A DNA stretch of 64,000 bases, from contig JABCPU010000276.1 in assembly GCA_016800925.1 (NCBI GenBank), positions 26,257 to 90,256 of the forward strand, read 5' to 3'. A program made the position numbers and the translations under genes. Under the pieces are notes generated by a model. It searched no databases and was not told the DNA's origin. It was given only the letters and a program-made list of their open reading frames with translations. The first letter of the stretch is position 1. Every line of letters begins with the position of its first letter. The stretch is from Suillus spraguei. Its lineage: Eukaryota; Basidiomycota; Agaricomycetes; Boletales; Suillaceae. Positions 1-11,705 of this stretch are shown piece by piece.

Positions 1-1392
1 ATACGTTGAATTTCAGAGTCATTAGCGGCCAGCGTTGTCGGACAAGGCTGGTCGCTAATGACAGTCCTGTATCTCGGTGTATGTAACTTGTTTGTCGTGG
101 TTGTCACGTTGTGCTGACTACAAAGTATCATAGGTGCGCTACCTTGGAATCTTTTATGCTGCGCAAGTTCGCTAGGCTAAACAATCGATGTTGTGCTAAC
201 CGTTTATATCTCATAATCAGCATGAACATGCTGGGAATGTCTCTTTAGTACATTCGTTGTCTTCGGTTCTTCTGACCAACGACATACAGGCAGTGTGACG
301 ACCATCTCATTGACAGATACAGTGATTTTTCTGCACAGATGCATACTGTTCCCCTCCAATTAACTGTGGTTCCCTGTGGGGGTGGGTGTAGTTTTTTACT
401 AACATCTTGGTTCACTAATGACTACTACACTACACTATCACAGATATGAGCCTATTCGGACTGTATGACACGGGACTGGTCCCTGATTGAATTTGTCAGG
501 CTTGATATTATGGGTCGTATTGGATTGGATCGGTGTTGTGGTAGTTGCAATACTGTGGGGTGAGCTTTCCGCTTGCGAGATCCTATTGATATTGACTTGA
601 CCGCCAGTCATCATCATCACTTGGTTGCATGCTATGTCTCAACGATCTAGAAAGATCCTGGTATTTCTCCTTGTCACCTTTCTGCTTACCAACACTTTCG
701 ACGGAGTAGTAACAATAATGACAACGATGCATACTTCAGAGGGTACGCTTAAATGTTTATGACAAAAAATATGCATCTCATTGATGAATACCAGGGGAAT
801 TCATTCTCTCCAGTACCCATGAGTGCTGGTTTAACACTACGGGAGATATGCTACTTCTTGTTTCCCTTACTTGGATATTCGGGACTGTGTGGGAGGTCCT
901 CGCACTGTGTCTCGCATTCTGGAATGCGGTAAAACACTACCGTGAACTGTGACGACATTCGGCAGGGGGGATTATTGGGGACTGTTTCACGGAAAACTCA
1001 CGTGCTTTACTTTGCGAGGTGAGCCCATATCGTGATTATTGTCCTTTTTTTCCACTGAAGGGTTGGACGTGGTAGCTTTATTGCTGTTACTTGCCTTCGC
1101 CTCATTATTGATTTCTCTCCAACACTCTCAACGGTATGTCTATCTTGTATTTTCCTTTGCGTACGACCACGGTTCATCATTTCTATAGGATGAAGATTCC
1201 GGAGTTATCAAGGTTTATGATGGCCTGCTTACGATTTTGGAGGTCGCGCAGATGTTTGTGCTAGGACCCCGCCTGATCCTTAGTATTCGAGAATATCACG
1301 CCAAGCTCGTGGCCGATTCCGATGCAGCAATTTGTGTGACCTTTATTGCATTCCAGGAGCGCGTGCATATATCGACTGGCAGTAGTGTGTAG
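1..1392 (+). pseudogene. DUF6533-like multi-pass membrane protein, copy A (5' cut by window edge, decayed)
   Basis: This is the 3' part of a gene related to two copies on the minus strand at 12.8-14.6 kb and 29.8-31.5 kb. Recognisable exons are the RWSLMTVLYL-type piece near 45-90, the QRSRKILVFLLV helix near 634-740, the TVWEVLALCLAFW helix near 880-950, and the last exon (LGPRLILSIREYHAKLVAD) ending at a stop at 1390-1392. It is broken. After the tryptophan-rich helix a CGA codon of copy C is TGA here (near 949). Eight bases present in copy C are missing near 990, which shifts the frame. Homology to copy C continues about 120 bp past the stop. The domain name is by recollection of the YDW...FGQEVELVW family motif seen in copy C. 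Function is unknown; the family has several membrane helices. Confidence 0.6.
18..62. repeat. Imperfect palindrome at window edge
   Basis: Positions 18-39 and 41-62 are inverted copies of each other (20 of 22 match) around a 1-base centre. The right arm is the start of a copy A exon, so the left arm is an inverted duplication of coding sequence. It marks a rearrangement junction. Confidence 0.6.
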
Positions 1393-2405
1393 TGCTCGGT
1401 GAAGTTAACGGTTGTCTAGTGCTCTGCGAGGAGCAGGGACATTTGCTTTTATTTATTCCCAATTTCGTGATAGCATCCAAGTTATTGTGTTGTTCCGAAG
1501 TCAATTTTAAGGAGGCATAGGTCCGAGCAAAGTTTTTCGTTGTAATATTTGGTTATGTGATTCGTTATATGTCATGACAATGTTTAAAGCAGTATCATGG
1601 ATATATCTCCTAGCACTGGCTGAACCTCACTGTAGATTAGTATCATTTTTTATTTGTCGATACACAAGAACGAAGGTAAGTGGTATAAGAAGCAGCCACT
1701 TTGATGACGAGTGCATTGGTTCATGACTTTGGCTGAGAAAGCTGGCCGAGAAGGACCAGCTTGACAGACTGTAACTGTACAGACCTGTCCACGGAGCCTG
1801 AGGAAGCCATCAGCCATTACTATCGCGTCCAAAGAAATATAGACATAAGACAAGCGGCCGACAATGGTTCAATGCTACGATACTTGGCTTTTTTGCGTCT
1901 GTTTTCGAGACTCCATCTCTCAACCCATGAGGAATATTGAAGCTTCATGCAGTCTTGCTGTCAAGTAAACCTTTTCAACATAGGTCGTCCGACTCGTGTC
2001 GTTTAGGGTCGAACAACACGAGGCATCTGTGACTCTTTTCGTCCACTACGATATCTTCACATCAGTCCCTAGATATCTTTATCTTCAGGCAAACAAGTTA
2101 TTTTGCGGACCAGGGGAAAGAGCGAATCTCGATTGAGCACGACGGAAAAGCAAACAGGAACTAGAGAGCGATGCATATTTTCTTGACTGGATGCTGATCA
2201 TCCTCGCGCAGTTGTGATACCGGGCTTACGCACTGGATAACAATAATAATGCCTTGACTCGAGGCACGATAGCCCAGAGAGCTGTCACGTGTGGCAAGGA
2301 GTTCCCAACCAGAGACGAGGACGGGCGACTACCCTCCTTAGGTCATAACGTTGTTGCTGCGGGGCATATGTCAGTATTGAAAAAAAATCTATATGATCGT
2401 CGCAC
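1393..2405. other. Intergenic, no gene recognised
   Basis: Short ORFs on both strands lack any recognisable motif or splice-consistent extension. The first ~120 bp are homologous to the region 3' of copy C (29.69-29.80 kb). Confidence 0.4.
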
Positions 2406-2932
2406 CTAGGTATCTGTCGGCATGGCTTGTGTAGAAATCGGTGTTCTTTTCCCTTCTCGCCCAAGTCCAGCTGCTCTTTCCGCTTCTTCTATCGTATATG
2501 CAGGTTCCTTCAAAACTTTACATCGTCTTTTGTGTACCTTTCCCTTCCAATGTGACCGGAGTGCGGTATCGGTCTCAAAGTATCTTTTTGACGACATAAT
2601 CAAGTTGATGAGAAGAGTATAGCAACAGACGACTCACTTTGCACATTCAACGCAGTAATGCTGGGCAAGACCAGGCTTCTCGAGATCAATGGGTTGTGCC
2701 TCGAGAACAGCTCGATTCTGTGTGAGAGTTTAGATGAAGCACATGAACTGAAGAGATTTTTAGTACCTTCGGGTCTAGATCAATGAGCTGAATTTGATCG
2801 AGATCTTTTGTGCGAGCCTATAAATGTCAATACAGAAACAGAGACCAGGAATTAGGTGCATACCCTTGTACGGGACGCTCGATGCACGTCGCGTTGTGCA
2901 TGATGTGTGCGAGATCTCCGTAACCGACCCAT
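2406..2932 (-). CDS. BUD20: BUD20/ZNF593-type C2H2 zinc-finger protein
   Basis: Four exons give a protein of roughly 130 residues, the usual size of ZNF593 (134) and a little under yeast Bud20. The order is a basic N-terminus (MGRLRRSRTHH), the ARTKDLDQIQLIDLDPK segment, QPIDLEKPGLAQHYCVECAKYF with the first zinc-ligand pair, then the ALRSHWKGKVHKRR histidine half and the conserved EEAERAAGLG tail. These are the family's hallmark blocks. Bud20 is a shuttling factor of pre-60S ribosomal subunit export. Introns are short and GT-AG; one lies between the cysteine and histidine halves of the finger. The start is the first ATG on the minus strand before the basic block. It faces CWC27 head-to-head across about 110 bp. 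No defect seen. Confidence 0.85.
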
Positions 2933-3043
2933 GATGTATGCAGAAAACGGTAAACCCGCGTTTAAAATTCACCAAGTCCTTGGATTCCCTTTTTAGGGTT
3001 GTCTTTGCTTCAGAGGTAAACTTGACCTTCCTCGCGAGCAGCA
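2933..3043. promoter_or_regulatory. Shared bidirectional promoter region BUD20/CWC27
   Basis: Only 111 bases separate the start codons of the divergent BUD20 and CWC27 genes, so their promoters must overlap or share elements. No clear TATA box is visible. This is inferred from gene placement. Confidence 0.55.
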
Positions 3044-5138
3044 ATGGCGCTCCCAACAAACGGACGAGTGGTAATTGACACGACTGCAGGCGAAATAGAA
3101 GTTGAGCTATGGTCAAAGGTGCGTACTGTTATCTTGTAGTCTCCAGCCTCGTTGAGTATGAGTTCAGGAAACACCAAAAACATGCCGGAACTTCATCGCA
3201 CTCGCGCTAGAAGGTCAGAATTCAATTTATTCTGAAACAAAGGCGCTCAGCTCATTCGGAGGTTAGGCTATTATGACGGTGTTATCTTCCATAGGTTGGT
3301 GCCCTGCTGAGCGTACTTGGAATGTGTCTCTAAGTTTCCTTGCAGAATCGTACCGGGTTTCCTAGTCCAAACCGGCGACAAAACGGGGACAGGCGGAGGA
3401 GGGGAGTCATTTTATGGAGGTGTGTCTTGGTCATGGTTTACTTTGATGCACGATCACATTATTGGGGCAAAGAACCGTTTGAGGATGAAATCCACCCGCG
3501 ATTGCGGTATGCTCACCGTGGGCTTGTCGCTATGGCCAACAATGGGACGAAGAATTCTAATGATTCCCAGTTCTTTATTACCCTTGGTGAGAAACGAACG
3601 TTTCACTGAGACTTGATAATCGAAGACCTTGACGTCATTCCTTTGGCATAGACAGAGCAGATGAATTGCACGGCAAACATACATTGTTCGGGAGAGTAAT
3701 TGGGGACACCGTGTATAGTACGTTTGGAGGTTAGACATGGTTTCACATTTCTCACTTATTTTGACTTAGATGTCATGAAAATTGGAGAGATGGGTAGGCG
3801 ACGCTCTCGTGCCAAGGGCTTGGTCAACTAATATCAATTCATGTCCATTCTAGAGATCGGCGAAAATGAACGACCCTTGTAGTAGGTTTGACACAAACTT
3901 GTGACGACGTTTTACTTTCAAACTCACTAGCCTTCATATCCAGTCCACCTAAGATCAAGTCCGTAAAAATAGTCGACAATCCATTTCCAGACATTATACC
4001 CCGAATCACTGCTGCTGAGAAGCGTGCTCAGCAACGAGCTCGAGAAGCTGGTCAGCGTGAACGAGAGGAGGCCGAACGTCGGAGAGGTGCCAAAAAGTGA
4101 GTTGGGAATTGTGTTTTGTGCGGTTGTCTTGCTGACTCTGCTAAGGGATGTAAAACTTTTGAGCTTTGGCGAAGAGCAGGACGGCGAAACGGAATCTGTA
4201 GCGTTCAGGAAGAAAAATATTGTACGGCCCGATTGTGAGTTTACTCGTCCACGAGCACTCAAAAGACTACAGCTGAGCAGAAGGTTACAGTGGTCGATAA
4301 TTCTAGCGCCACAGGCATTCCGATGCCAGAATCTCTGCTCGGTCCTCCGAAGAAATCTAACGAACCACTTCGAGAACGTGGATCTGAGAAAGAACCATCC
4401 AAGGTACATACTCTGCAGTTACTGCCGGGTAACGAATAACAAGATTATCATCAGCACGAGCAACCTTCAAAAAGCAGTAAGTCCGAGGGTGCAGATAAGG
4501 ACATCAAGAAGATTCGGGAAACACACGCGAAGGAGAAGGCTTCCGGAAGGTTTTTAATACCTTATAACCTCCTGTGCTCCCAATTGACGCATGAATCCAA
4601 TAGTGACGCCAGACGCACTGAAATCGAGCAGATGGAGAGCGAGATCCGCCGACTGACACGCAAACGAGAAGGTGGTGAAGATAGTGACGAGGAAGCTGCA
4701 CGGAAGAAGACAAAACCGACGAAGTCGTATCTTGAGGAAGAACTTGCCAAGTACTCCAAGGGGCGGGGGTTGCAGAAGAAAGGGAAGGGAAGGAAGGATG
4801 AGGGCGATGTTCTAGCTGCTTTGAACAGCTTTAGGGGACTGTTACAATCCAACACGAACCTGGAGATTGAGGACGTTGTAGAGGAGGACGATCATGTGGA
4901 CAGTAGTGGAGGCGGAACCGTTCCTGATGGAGAAGATCCGGGCATAGAAGTGGATGACGACCGTGGATTCATCGGCCATGCTCTGCACTTCCCCAAGGAC
5001 GATGGGGAGGAGACGAGGAAGGCTGAGAGAGATTATGAAGTCATTGATCCTCGTCAACGTGGTGCGAGAGCACGGGAAGAGGAACGGGAGAGAAAAAGAA
5101 CCGTAATGAGGGGAAAGAACGGGCGTGGCCGTCGGTAA
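3044..5138 (+). CDS. CWC27: Spliceosomal cyclophilin-type protein CWC27
   Basis: About eleven short introns separate exons that read as a cyclophilin domain followed by a long charged tail. The domain has VVIDTTAGEIEVELWSK, FHRIVPGFLVQTGD, GGGGESFYGEPFEDE, AMANNGTKNSNDSQFFITL and GKHTLFGRVIGD. The cyclophilin active-site arginine (FHR) and phenylalanine are present. The tryptophan that binds cyclosporin in CypA is replaced by glutamate (ADELHGKH), as in known CWC27 proteins, which have little or no isomerase activity. The tail has the DVKLLSFGEE motif, an EREEAERRRGAKK-like basic helix, KSYLEEELAKYSKGRGLQKKGKG and a basic C-terminus. CWC27 associates with the activated spliceosome. Exon 1 is 75 bases; the last exon ends at TAA. 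No frame break seen. Confidence 0.92.
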
Positions 5139-5439
5139 TATTGATATCCCATCCTTTGCAGCGCTATAGCCGCTACCGGCTTAACCATCTCTTGTACTTT
5201 GTTTGTACTTGATATCATCTGATCTCATCACTGATCCCAACGCGTACACAAAGCGACTTGATGTCCGAATAGAAGTCAGTACATACATGTGACTACAAGC
5301 TATAAGATAACGAGTTACATAAAATATTATTATGATTTATTAGTAACGATAATCAGTGCGTACGGGTAGCGAGCTAGGTGCGATATAAAGAATACTGATC
5401 GAGGATGCGAACACTCAAACAACTATTACAACAGCACTC
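5139..5439. other. Short intergenic region CWC27/thymidylate kinase
   Basis: AT-rich 3' flank and promoter of the next gene. No gene is seen. Confidence 0.4.
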
Positions 5440-6244
5440 ATGTCAAGCTCAAAGCGCGGTGCATTCATTGTCATCGAGGGACTAGACAAGTCCGGAAAAA
5501 CTACCCAAGTCTCTCTCCTCCAGGACCGTCTGCAGAATCTGCAAGATGTAGGGCCTACAACACCAAAGGTAGTCAAGCTACACTTCCCCGGTACATATTC
5601 CAATCCATTCCCCACTCAAACTGAATACAAATACATTCCCAGACCGCACGACAGCCATCGGGAAGATGATCGAAGCGTACCTCCATTCTGAATCTGACCT
5701 AGACGACCGCACTATTCACCTGCTCTTCTCTGCTAATCGCTGGGAACTTGCGTGAGCACGATCGTTGTTTTTGGTATCCCTTCGCATTTGATGACACCTT
5801 TTATATTTCTATGCACACAGATCTACGATCACAGCTCATCTTGAAAGAGGGACGACTGTCGTTACTGACCGATATTCGTTCTCTGGTATCGCATATTCGG
5901 TTCGTAAGGGACTACCGTACGAATGGTGTCGTGCTCCCGAGATCGGACTGCCTGCGCCAGACCTTACACTGTTCCTTGATATCAGTCCAGAAGTGGCAGC
6001 TACGAGAGGTGGGTACGGGCTAGAGAGGTACGAGAAAGAAGAAGTACAGAAAGGCGTGAGGCAGGTATTTGATAAAATTGGCCGGGAGGTACAAGAACAT
6101 GGCGAGGAGGGTGAGGGCAAGTGGGTGGTGATTGATGCAGGGAAGACCCAGGAGGAAGTTGCGGAGGAAGTTTGGAAAGCGGTAGAACCACTTGCCAGCG
6201 GTGTTCAAGGATCTGTCAGTGGGCTATGGGAAATAACTATCTAA
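5440..6244 (+). CDS. CDC8: Thymidylate kinase (dTMP kinase)
   Basis: Three exons (5440-5590, 5643-5751, 5821-6244) add up to 228 codons including the stop, close to the ~215 residues usual for eukaryotic dTMP kinases. Visible motifs are the P-loop [12 protein letters not shown] at about residues 12-23, the DR(T)[11 protein letters not shown] and [10 protein letters not shown] blocks, the [11 protein letters not shown] motif with the catalytic aspartate-arginine, and [15 protein letters not shown]. It phosphorylates dTMP to dTDP for DNA synthesis. Both introns are GT-AG and keep frame. The gene converges with UBC6, their stops 245 bp apart. No defect seen. Confidence 0.92.
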
Positions 6245-6489
6245 TCCCAGATACCCAAGGTAGAAGTTGATGGCATTGCTTTGTAGAATAGTGGCGACCA
6301 AATACTACGTGCCAACATCTGACGAAAGTGGAGTTGGTTACTTCAATGGTGAAATTTAAAACAGAGCCGTGATACAGTATGTATATGTATCCTCCATAAA
6401 TGATACAATTGGTCCATATCTTTATTGTTATCCAATCATGAAAAAATGGAAAAAAACCTATGGCACAGGGTAGGCCAATACTAGATGTG

Positions 6490-7910
6490 TCAAGGGCTCG
6501 ATGATAGCCGCGACACGATGACAGCGAAAGCAATCAGCACACCCCATCTCCATTTCTCCCACAAGACCTGGCGCAACTGCCCTGTCCACCCCTGCGGTGT
6601 CGTAGTCGGCTTGTTTGTAGATGCCAAACTACTAGTCTTTACGACATCGCTTGCGTGCGACGTCGTCGTGGGAGCGAGAGCCTGTGTTGCTGGTCGTTTA
6701 TCACACACCTGCAGTGGGTGCGTCGCTGTGGTAGATCTTGAGATAGAGGGAGAAAACGGACTAGGACTTATAGGTGAAGTGGGCGTGGCTGCCGTATCTG
6801 GTTTCCCTCTCTCCCGCTCGCCCATATTCGGTAGATCTCGGAGAGTATCCGTACAGTACTGCGGAAAGCGGCAGTGATCAGCAAACCAGGCACAAGTTGA
6901 CACCGGCAGAAACAAGTAACCCTTAGGAGCCTGAGTATGACAGCCTGATCCGAATGAAACGGCACTCCTACCCCTCTCGGGCCTTTTGGTTGTAAAGAAC
7001 AAGATGTAACTCACATCTGGGAAAGCTTCTCTAAATCTTGGTTGTGTCAAATTATGCGAGTGACTGCGGGCAGCATAGGCTCGTTTGTGACCGTCTGACG
7101 ACGTCACTGAACCGGTGGTCATCTCGTCGGAGAGCATGAATGACAGTAATCCTGTGAGTCTAAATGTAGTTTGATGAGTAAGCGCTCAGGCGGGTATGGC
7201 GGGGAACTCGGTGAACAGAAAAGACAACGATTGTGAACATCAAATATCACTCTATCAATCATGTCTTGGTCCGGAGAAAAAAAAGAAACCGGGCCGTTAA
7301 AATCATGTGCGACACTCACATGGTAGCGACACTCCAGGCGGGATTCCACTAATGATGACTCAGTGATGATGAACATTGGGATGGTTGAATAGGACGCACG
7401 GTACCAGGGTGGAAATCAGACATGGAGAAACAAATCTTCTTGTCAGGTTGGAATCGACCGGAAGGGGTAAACATCTGTTGCATCATATGCATCATAAGTT
7501 GTCAAAGATAACGATTCAAGAAGAGCACACCTTAATGCCTGGTGGCTTGAAGGGATATTCCGCGGGGAAGATGAGTACGCCATGATACTCCCCGCCAGCA
7601 AAAGGCGAATCAGGAGGACCGCGCTGTATTACGACAGAAGTGGTTGAACATCAATAAAGGCGCCATTCACTCAAAGAACGCACGATAAGGTAATTCCCTG
7701 GATTTGACGCTTCAAAACACGCTTCCGCATGAAGGATATTGAAACTTACAAGTCAAGATGTTCTTTTCATCTGGTGTTGCCCACACGAATGGGGGCGGCT
7801 CTTTCTGCATGCTGACATACTCCTTGGCAAGCTAAATTTTGACTTATCAGAGACGTCCTAAGAGTGAAAAAATAGGTTCTTACACGTTTGTGGGCTGCTT
7901 TGCTTGCCAT
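6490..7910 (-). CDS. UBC6: Tail-anchored ER ubiquitin-conjugating enzyme E2 (UBC6/UBE2J2 type)
   Basis: Short exons on the minus strand spell a UBC6-type E2. The order is [77 protein letters not shown] with the catalytic cysteine, [31 protein letters not shown] and FREAFPDYC. A low-complexity Ser/Thr/Pro linker and one C-terminal membrane helix ([16 protein letters not shown]) follow, giving a tail anchor in the ER membrane. UBC6 acts in ER-associated degradation. The catalytic loop is split by an intron whose donor is best placed after the threonine of FHPGT. The first ATG matches the family N-terminus. No frame break seen once introns are removed; length is about 250 residues. Confidence 0.9.
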
Positions 7911-8658
7911 GATTGCGGGGTCGATGGGGGCTGTGGAGAGTGGAGGAGTCGTGGATGAGAGCTTGCGGGCGACTTAGTGCTGGCCAAACCACTCGGCACA
8001 TGCAACAAATAAGTGTAAACATTCCAAACTCTCGCCAAGGCCATGGTTTCCACGCTTCCTTTAAGAGACTTTCACCGCATGTACTGTACCATTGTGCCAG
8101 CTGGCCTTAGCTGGCATGCTTTAACATTAACGGGTCTACGGGATTCATCAGGATAAATGCCCTTCTTCTTCCCAACAACAGGAAATAATAATACAAGCCC
8201 AGTACGTGGTCATGTCAACGTTCTTATACCATGCTTGTGCCTGGCGACCCAGTGGCGTAGTTCCTAGTATATACACGGCGGTCGCAGGAGCCATGGAAAT
8301 GCCACGGGTGTCATTGGTTCATTTTGATGATTTAGAGGTTTTTGTGGTACGATACTACGCTTATGAACCAACTTCTGACGCCAAGAGCAGTGGAATCTTT
8401 TCCTACTTAAATGTTTCATGCAGACGCTGCCGCTGTGTTCGGGCATTCCTGGATAAACCGCAAGCTTGGCATACTTGTCGAACACCACCTAGCCACTGCG
8501 TCCTTATGCACGTCGAGCTCGCACGAGGCTTCTTGCAACTTCACCACATGGCATTTCTACAGAATTCAATTTTTACACTCCTCCTTCATCTCTATTGGTA
8601 CATCAAGTATACGTGGAATCCGAACAAACACTGCTTAATTGACGCATCGAGGAGGTGC
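7911..8658. other. Intergenic; 167-codon ORF not supported
   Basis: Holds the UBC6 promoter and the 3' flank of the metallothionein-like gene. A 167-codon plus-strand ORF at 8206-8709 has no recognisable domain and overlaps the better-supported minus-strand gene, so it is not called. Confidence 0.4.
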
Positions 8659-8874
8659 TTAGCACTTGCACTCTCCCGGCTTGCAGGCGCACCTGGATGT
8701 TCTAAATAAGACACCGCACACAAGAACATAAGACAGCATCACTCACGAGCCACTGCACCCGCAGCAGGTAGTGGTCGACGAGTCGTTGTGAGAAACGGGG
8801 ACTTCAGCGACCTGCAAAGGAAGATTAGACAAGGAAATGTGGACGCCTGCAAGAAGTGTGCGTACAATGAACAT
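8659..8874 (-). CDS. Metallothionein-like cysteine-rich peptide (38 aa)
   Basis: Three tiny exons (8866-8874, 8747-8811, 8659-8701) joined by 54- and 45-base GT-AG introns give exactly 39 codons with a stop. The peptide is cysteine-free for its first 18 residues. It then carries seven cysteines as CCGC, CAC and CKC, with the C-terminal block CACKPGECKC. Seven cysteines in C-C and C-X-C groups with no aromatics after residue 2 is the pattern of small fungal copper metallothioneins. The likely role is binding Cu(I) or other soft metals in the cytosol. A TATA box lies ~82 bp before the ATG. No ORF scan of ordinary minimum length would find it. Exon 1 (three codons) is the weakest part; reading straight through intron 1 is also open and would give a longer N-terminus. 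Confidence 0.7.
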
Positions 8875-8955
8875 AATGGATGGAAAGATATTGATACTGG
8901 CTTGTTGTCAAAAGTTTTTGGGCTTGTGCTGAACTACGAACAACGTGAGGAGGAT

Positions 8956-8963
8956 CCTTTATA
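8956..8963 (-). promoter_or_regulatory. TATA box of metallothionein-like gene
   Basis: TATAAAGG on the minus strand, 82 bp upstream of the proposed ATG. This suits an inducible, highly expressed small gene. Confidence 0.5.
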
Positions 8964-10215
8964 CATTCAGTGTGTATGGCCTTGTTGCCATTTTCTTGAA
9001 GAGGATGTCCAGCTCGGCTTGCTGTCTTTTCAAAGGTGGATAATCATTCATGTATCCATCACTGCCTATCGTCACCCATCCAATCGCGCAACTTGCTACA
9101 TTGATCTATCAATCCATCAAATGCCTCAGAAGCCACTCTTCAAAGCATGCAACGAGCTGATGATCTGGAGTGCAAGGTCCGGACTCCGAAAAACAAAGAA
9201 GGTCGACTGATGACAAGAAAGAAGGGCCATTGTGATGATTCTAGTTTTTCCGTACCCTCGCTGCCATGGATCCTGATTCCAGACTAACGATTTCAAAACA
9301 CTATGATCGCGCAACGTGCCGCACCAATCAGTCAAATACCTCAGGAGCCGTATGCTCTCCGGAGAGTGCGTATGCTGTATTTTTGACGTCAGGAAGTGGG
9401 GGCTCCAATCAGTCTGCGATCGTTATCATTTACTGGTTGGATTGCCATCTCCCCATGGGAGCGCCCCTACCGCTACCGTAACCGGTCCAAGAACAGAGCA
9501 GCAATTGATGGATGATAAAGGACCCTTATTCTGATATACTCCTAACCCACCCAACGACATACTATGATCCAAGTAGAGTCGACATCGAGCGCGTATCACA
9601 GAACATCAATTGATCTGATCAGTCCAGTGTCATGAATAATGATCATGGGTTAGGGTCGTGTTTCAATTTTCGAAGTGCGAGATACGATACCTGCAGTGGG
9701 GCATTCATATCCCTTTGAATCAACTTCGATCGCTGCGGCGGGCTCCATGATGGGCCTCGTGTAGAGTACGAAGATGATCGGAACGATCGCATAATTACTT
9801 ACTCGAGATGGTGAAACATGCACATTAATATGGTAAAGTCACTTTACTCTCAGGAGTCAGGGTCTTCGAATCATCATCGGCGGTACAAACAGTCTAACAT
9901 GCATGGGTCAATGGAATATCATATCAATCGAAGAAGAGTTCATTGCGACGGATCCGTGAAGTTTAGGAGCGGGAATATCAAACGCACGGATAGTAGTCCT
10001 AAAAAAAAGTGTGAGTTTATTCTTGTTATTCTGTGGGGAGGCTGAAACCTTTGACACCCGACATCGCTCGTAAAGTGCGAAATTATATTTTATACTGCAT
10101 TATTTTGCACACGGTTTGCAGAAAATAGACTCGCGACCTTGACCCCGCTGGATGTCGAGGTCCGCACCTAACATAGAAACAGCATGAAAACCAAGGCTCA
10201 TTGATCATTAATTCA
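8964..10215. other. Intergenic, no gene recognised
   Basis: Several ORFs of 60-140 codons on both strands show no motif and no consistent splicing. The 140-codon plus ORF at 8788-9210 overlaps the metallothionein-like gene and its promoter, so it is not called. Confidence 0.4.
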
Positions 10216-11705
10216 TCAACGTATAATCACCGTGACGTTACGTGCATAATTCAAAACAATCTTTGATAGGGGCTCCGGAACCACAGTGACCAGTCTCTTG
10301 CTTCTCCTTCCCGCTTTGTCAGGTACGTCCTCAAAGCGAACGGTAAGGTCCTCGTTACCCTTATCATAAAGCTCTGATTTAAGTTTTCCACCAAATGCCG
10401 CGATGATCAGATCAATGGGATAAGAAAAGTCAAAAGATGGATCGGAGGCTTGGATTTGATGAGGCTGTACCCAGCGGCCAATATGGTGGTACCCCAGATC
10501 AGGGTGGTTACCACCAGTAAGAGGATATAAGTGTGAGCTTCGCTTCGCCAGCCGTATGTCGTAATATACATCATGCCCTTTGTCGACTTTGCCATATTCG
10601 ACGGAACTCCCGAGCAGAGTATCCGGAGCGAAGTTGCTGGATGCAGTTTTCAGTAATATCCACGAATGCATCAAGGTCACTTACGGTAGAGGCAAACTCC
10701 GTAATACCGCGCCAGTAATCTTCCTGCAAAACAATCAGTCATGTTGATATCAAAGGAAGTGGAAATAGTCACCAGTTCGCTGTACATGACTGATACGTTA
10801 CTGGTACCGTACGCGGTTAAAAAGTCACCAATCGTATTCTTGATCAAGGCTTGGTTTGACCCCGCTTGATAATCCATCACAGTTGCGATGTACTGGGATC
10901 AAGGAATATTTGGACTGCTCATTAAACCAGGAGATGTACCAATCAGATCGACAGATACGATGCCTCCATTATAAGTGACGTTGACTGTGGTCAGATAGGG
11001 AATGACCTCGCAAATGATCATTGGCAGAAAGCTGTACTTGTACAAGCCAGACATAAAGACATCCGCAAAAAGTTCATTCGCAAAACATCAAGAAATATAA
11101 CAAAAGCCGTACTAAATTTATTCGGGTTGAATAACATCGAGCTTGGGCTGGGACATACAACAACAGGGAAAAATCCGGTGGTTGCATTGTCCATCAGACT
11201 GGTCGTAACGTTGCCGGTGGTGAAGTAGGTCACTGAAGTTAAATCTGGAACTGATTAGCTGTGCACGATTGATGGCAGAGATGAACACACTTCCAGAACA
11301 ATTCGCAACCGCTTCCCAAGTGATGAGCGCGTTCAGCGGTCCTTGCGACACACTTGGGGTAACAGAATATGAGTTTTGACTGCGGTCCATCGGCTGGCAT
11401 GTAACATTTGCTGTGACGGCATTCACGAGTACTAGAGTTGAAAGCCCAGGCCCAAGCCCATGACCTGGCTGGCTGGCTGGGCTGGGCTGGGCTCAGCTTA
11501 TTTAGGCCTGGCTTCGGCTGGCCCGGGGCTTGAAGCCGGGCCAGAACTCATCACTGAAGGCAGTCGAGATCAACGTAACTATCAAGGTCAGCACGGTCGG
11601 ATACTCTACAATCAGATGAACAATATTGTCAGGTAGTGCGAGAACATCTGTGAACAAGATTCCTCCAGTGAAGCCCCATGCAAAACCCATGACCACAGTC
11701 TGGAG
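10216..11705 (-). pseudogene. Broken multi-pass membrane protein of a fungal family of unknown function
   Basis: The minus strand carries fragments in family order. First is GFAWGFTGGILFTDVLALPD with a membrane helix near 11,690-11,560, then an N-glycosylation-rich extracellular part (NVTCQP..., TTGNVTTSLMDNATTG), the block ALIKNTIGDFLTAYGTSNVSV near 10,850, and a C-terminal helix YILLLVVTTLIWGTTILAAG near 10,520. At least one frame change (near 10,615, before SNMAKSTKG) and a GC-rich insertion at 11,430-11,545 disrupt it, and the N-terminal part is missing beyond 11,705. A piece of the same family lies at 20.0-20.3 kb on the other strand. I recognise the family only as an Agaricomycete large secreted-loop membrane protein. 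Function is unknown. Confidence 0.55.
11430..11545. repeat. GC-rich low-complexity insertion, possibly a MITE
   Basis: About 115 bp of GGCTGG/GGGCT-type repeats with complementary GCCCAGGCCC and GGCCCGGGGC-like ends interrupt the membrane protein pseudogene. No clear target-site duplication could be fixed by eye. Confidence 0.35.

Noticed and set aside
18..62. Palindrome as a terminator or CRISPR-like unit
   Set aside because: Eukaryotic context, single copy, and the right arm is coding sequence of the DUF6533-like copy.
8206..8709. 167-codon plus-strand ORF
   Set aside because: No motif, and it overlaps the spliced metallothionein-like gene on the other strand, which has much better support.
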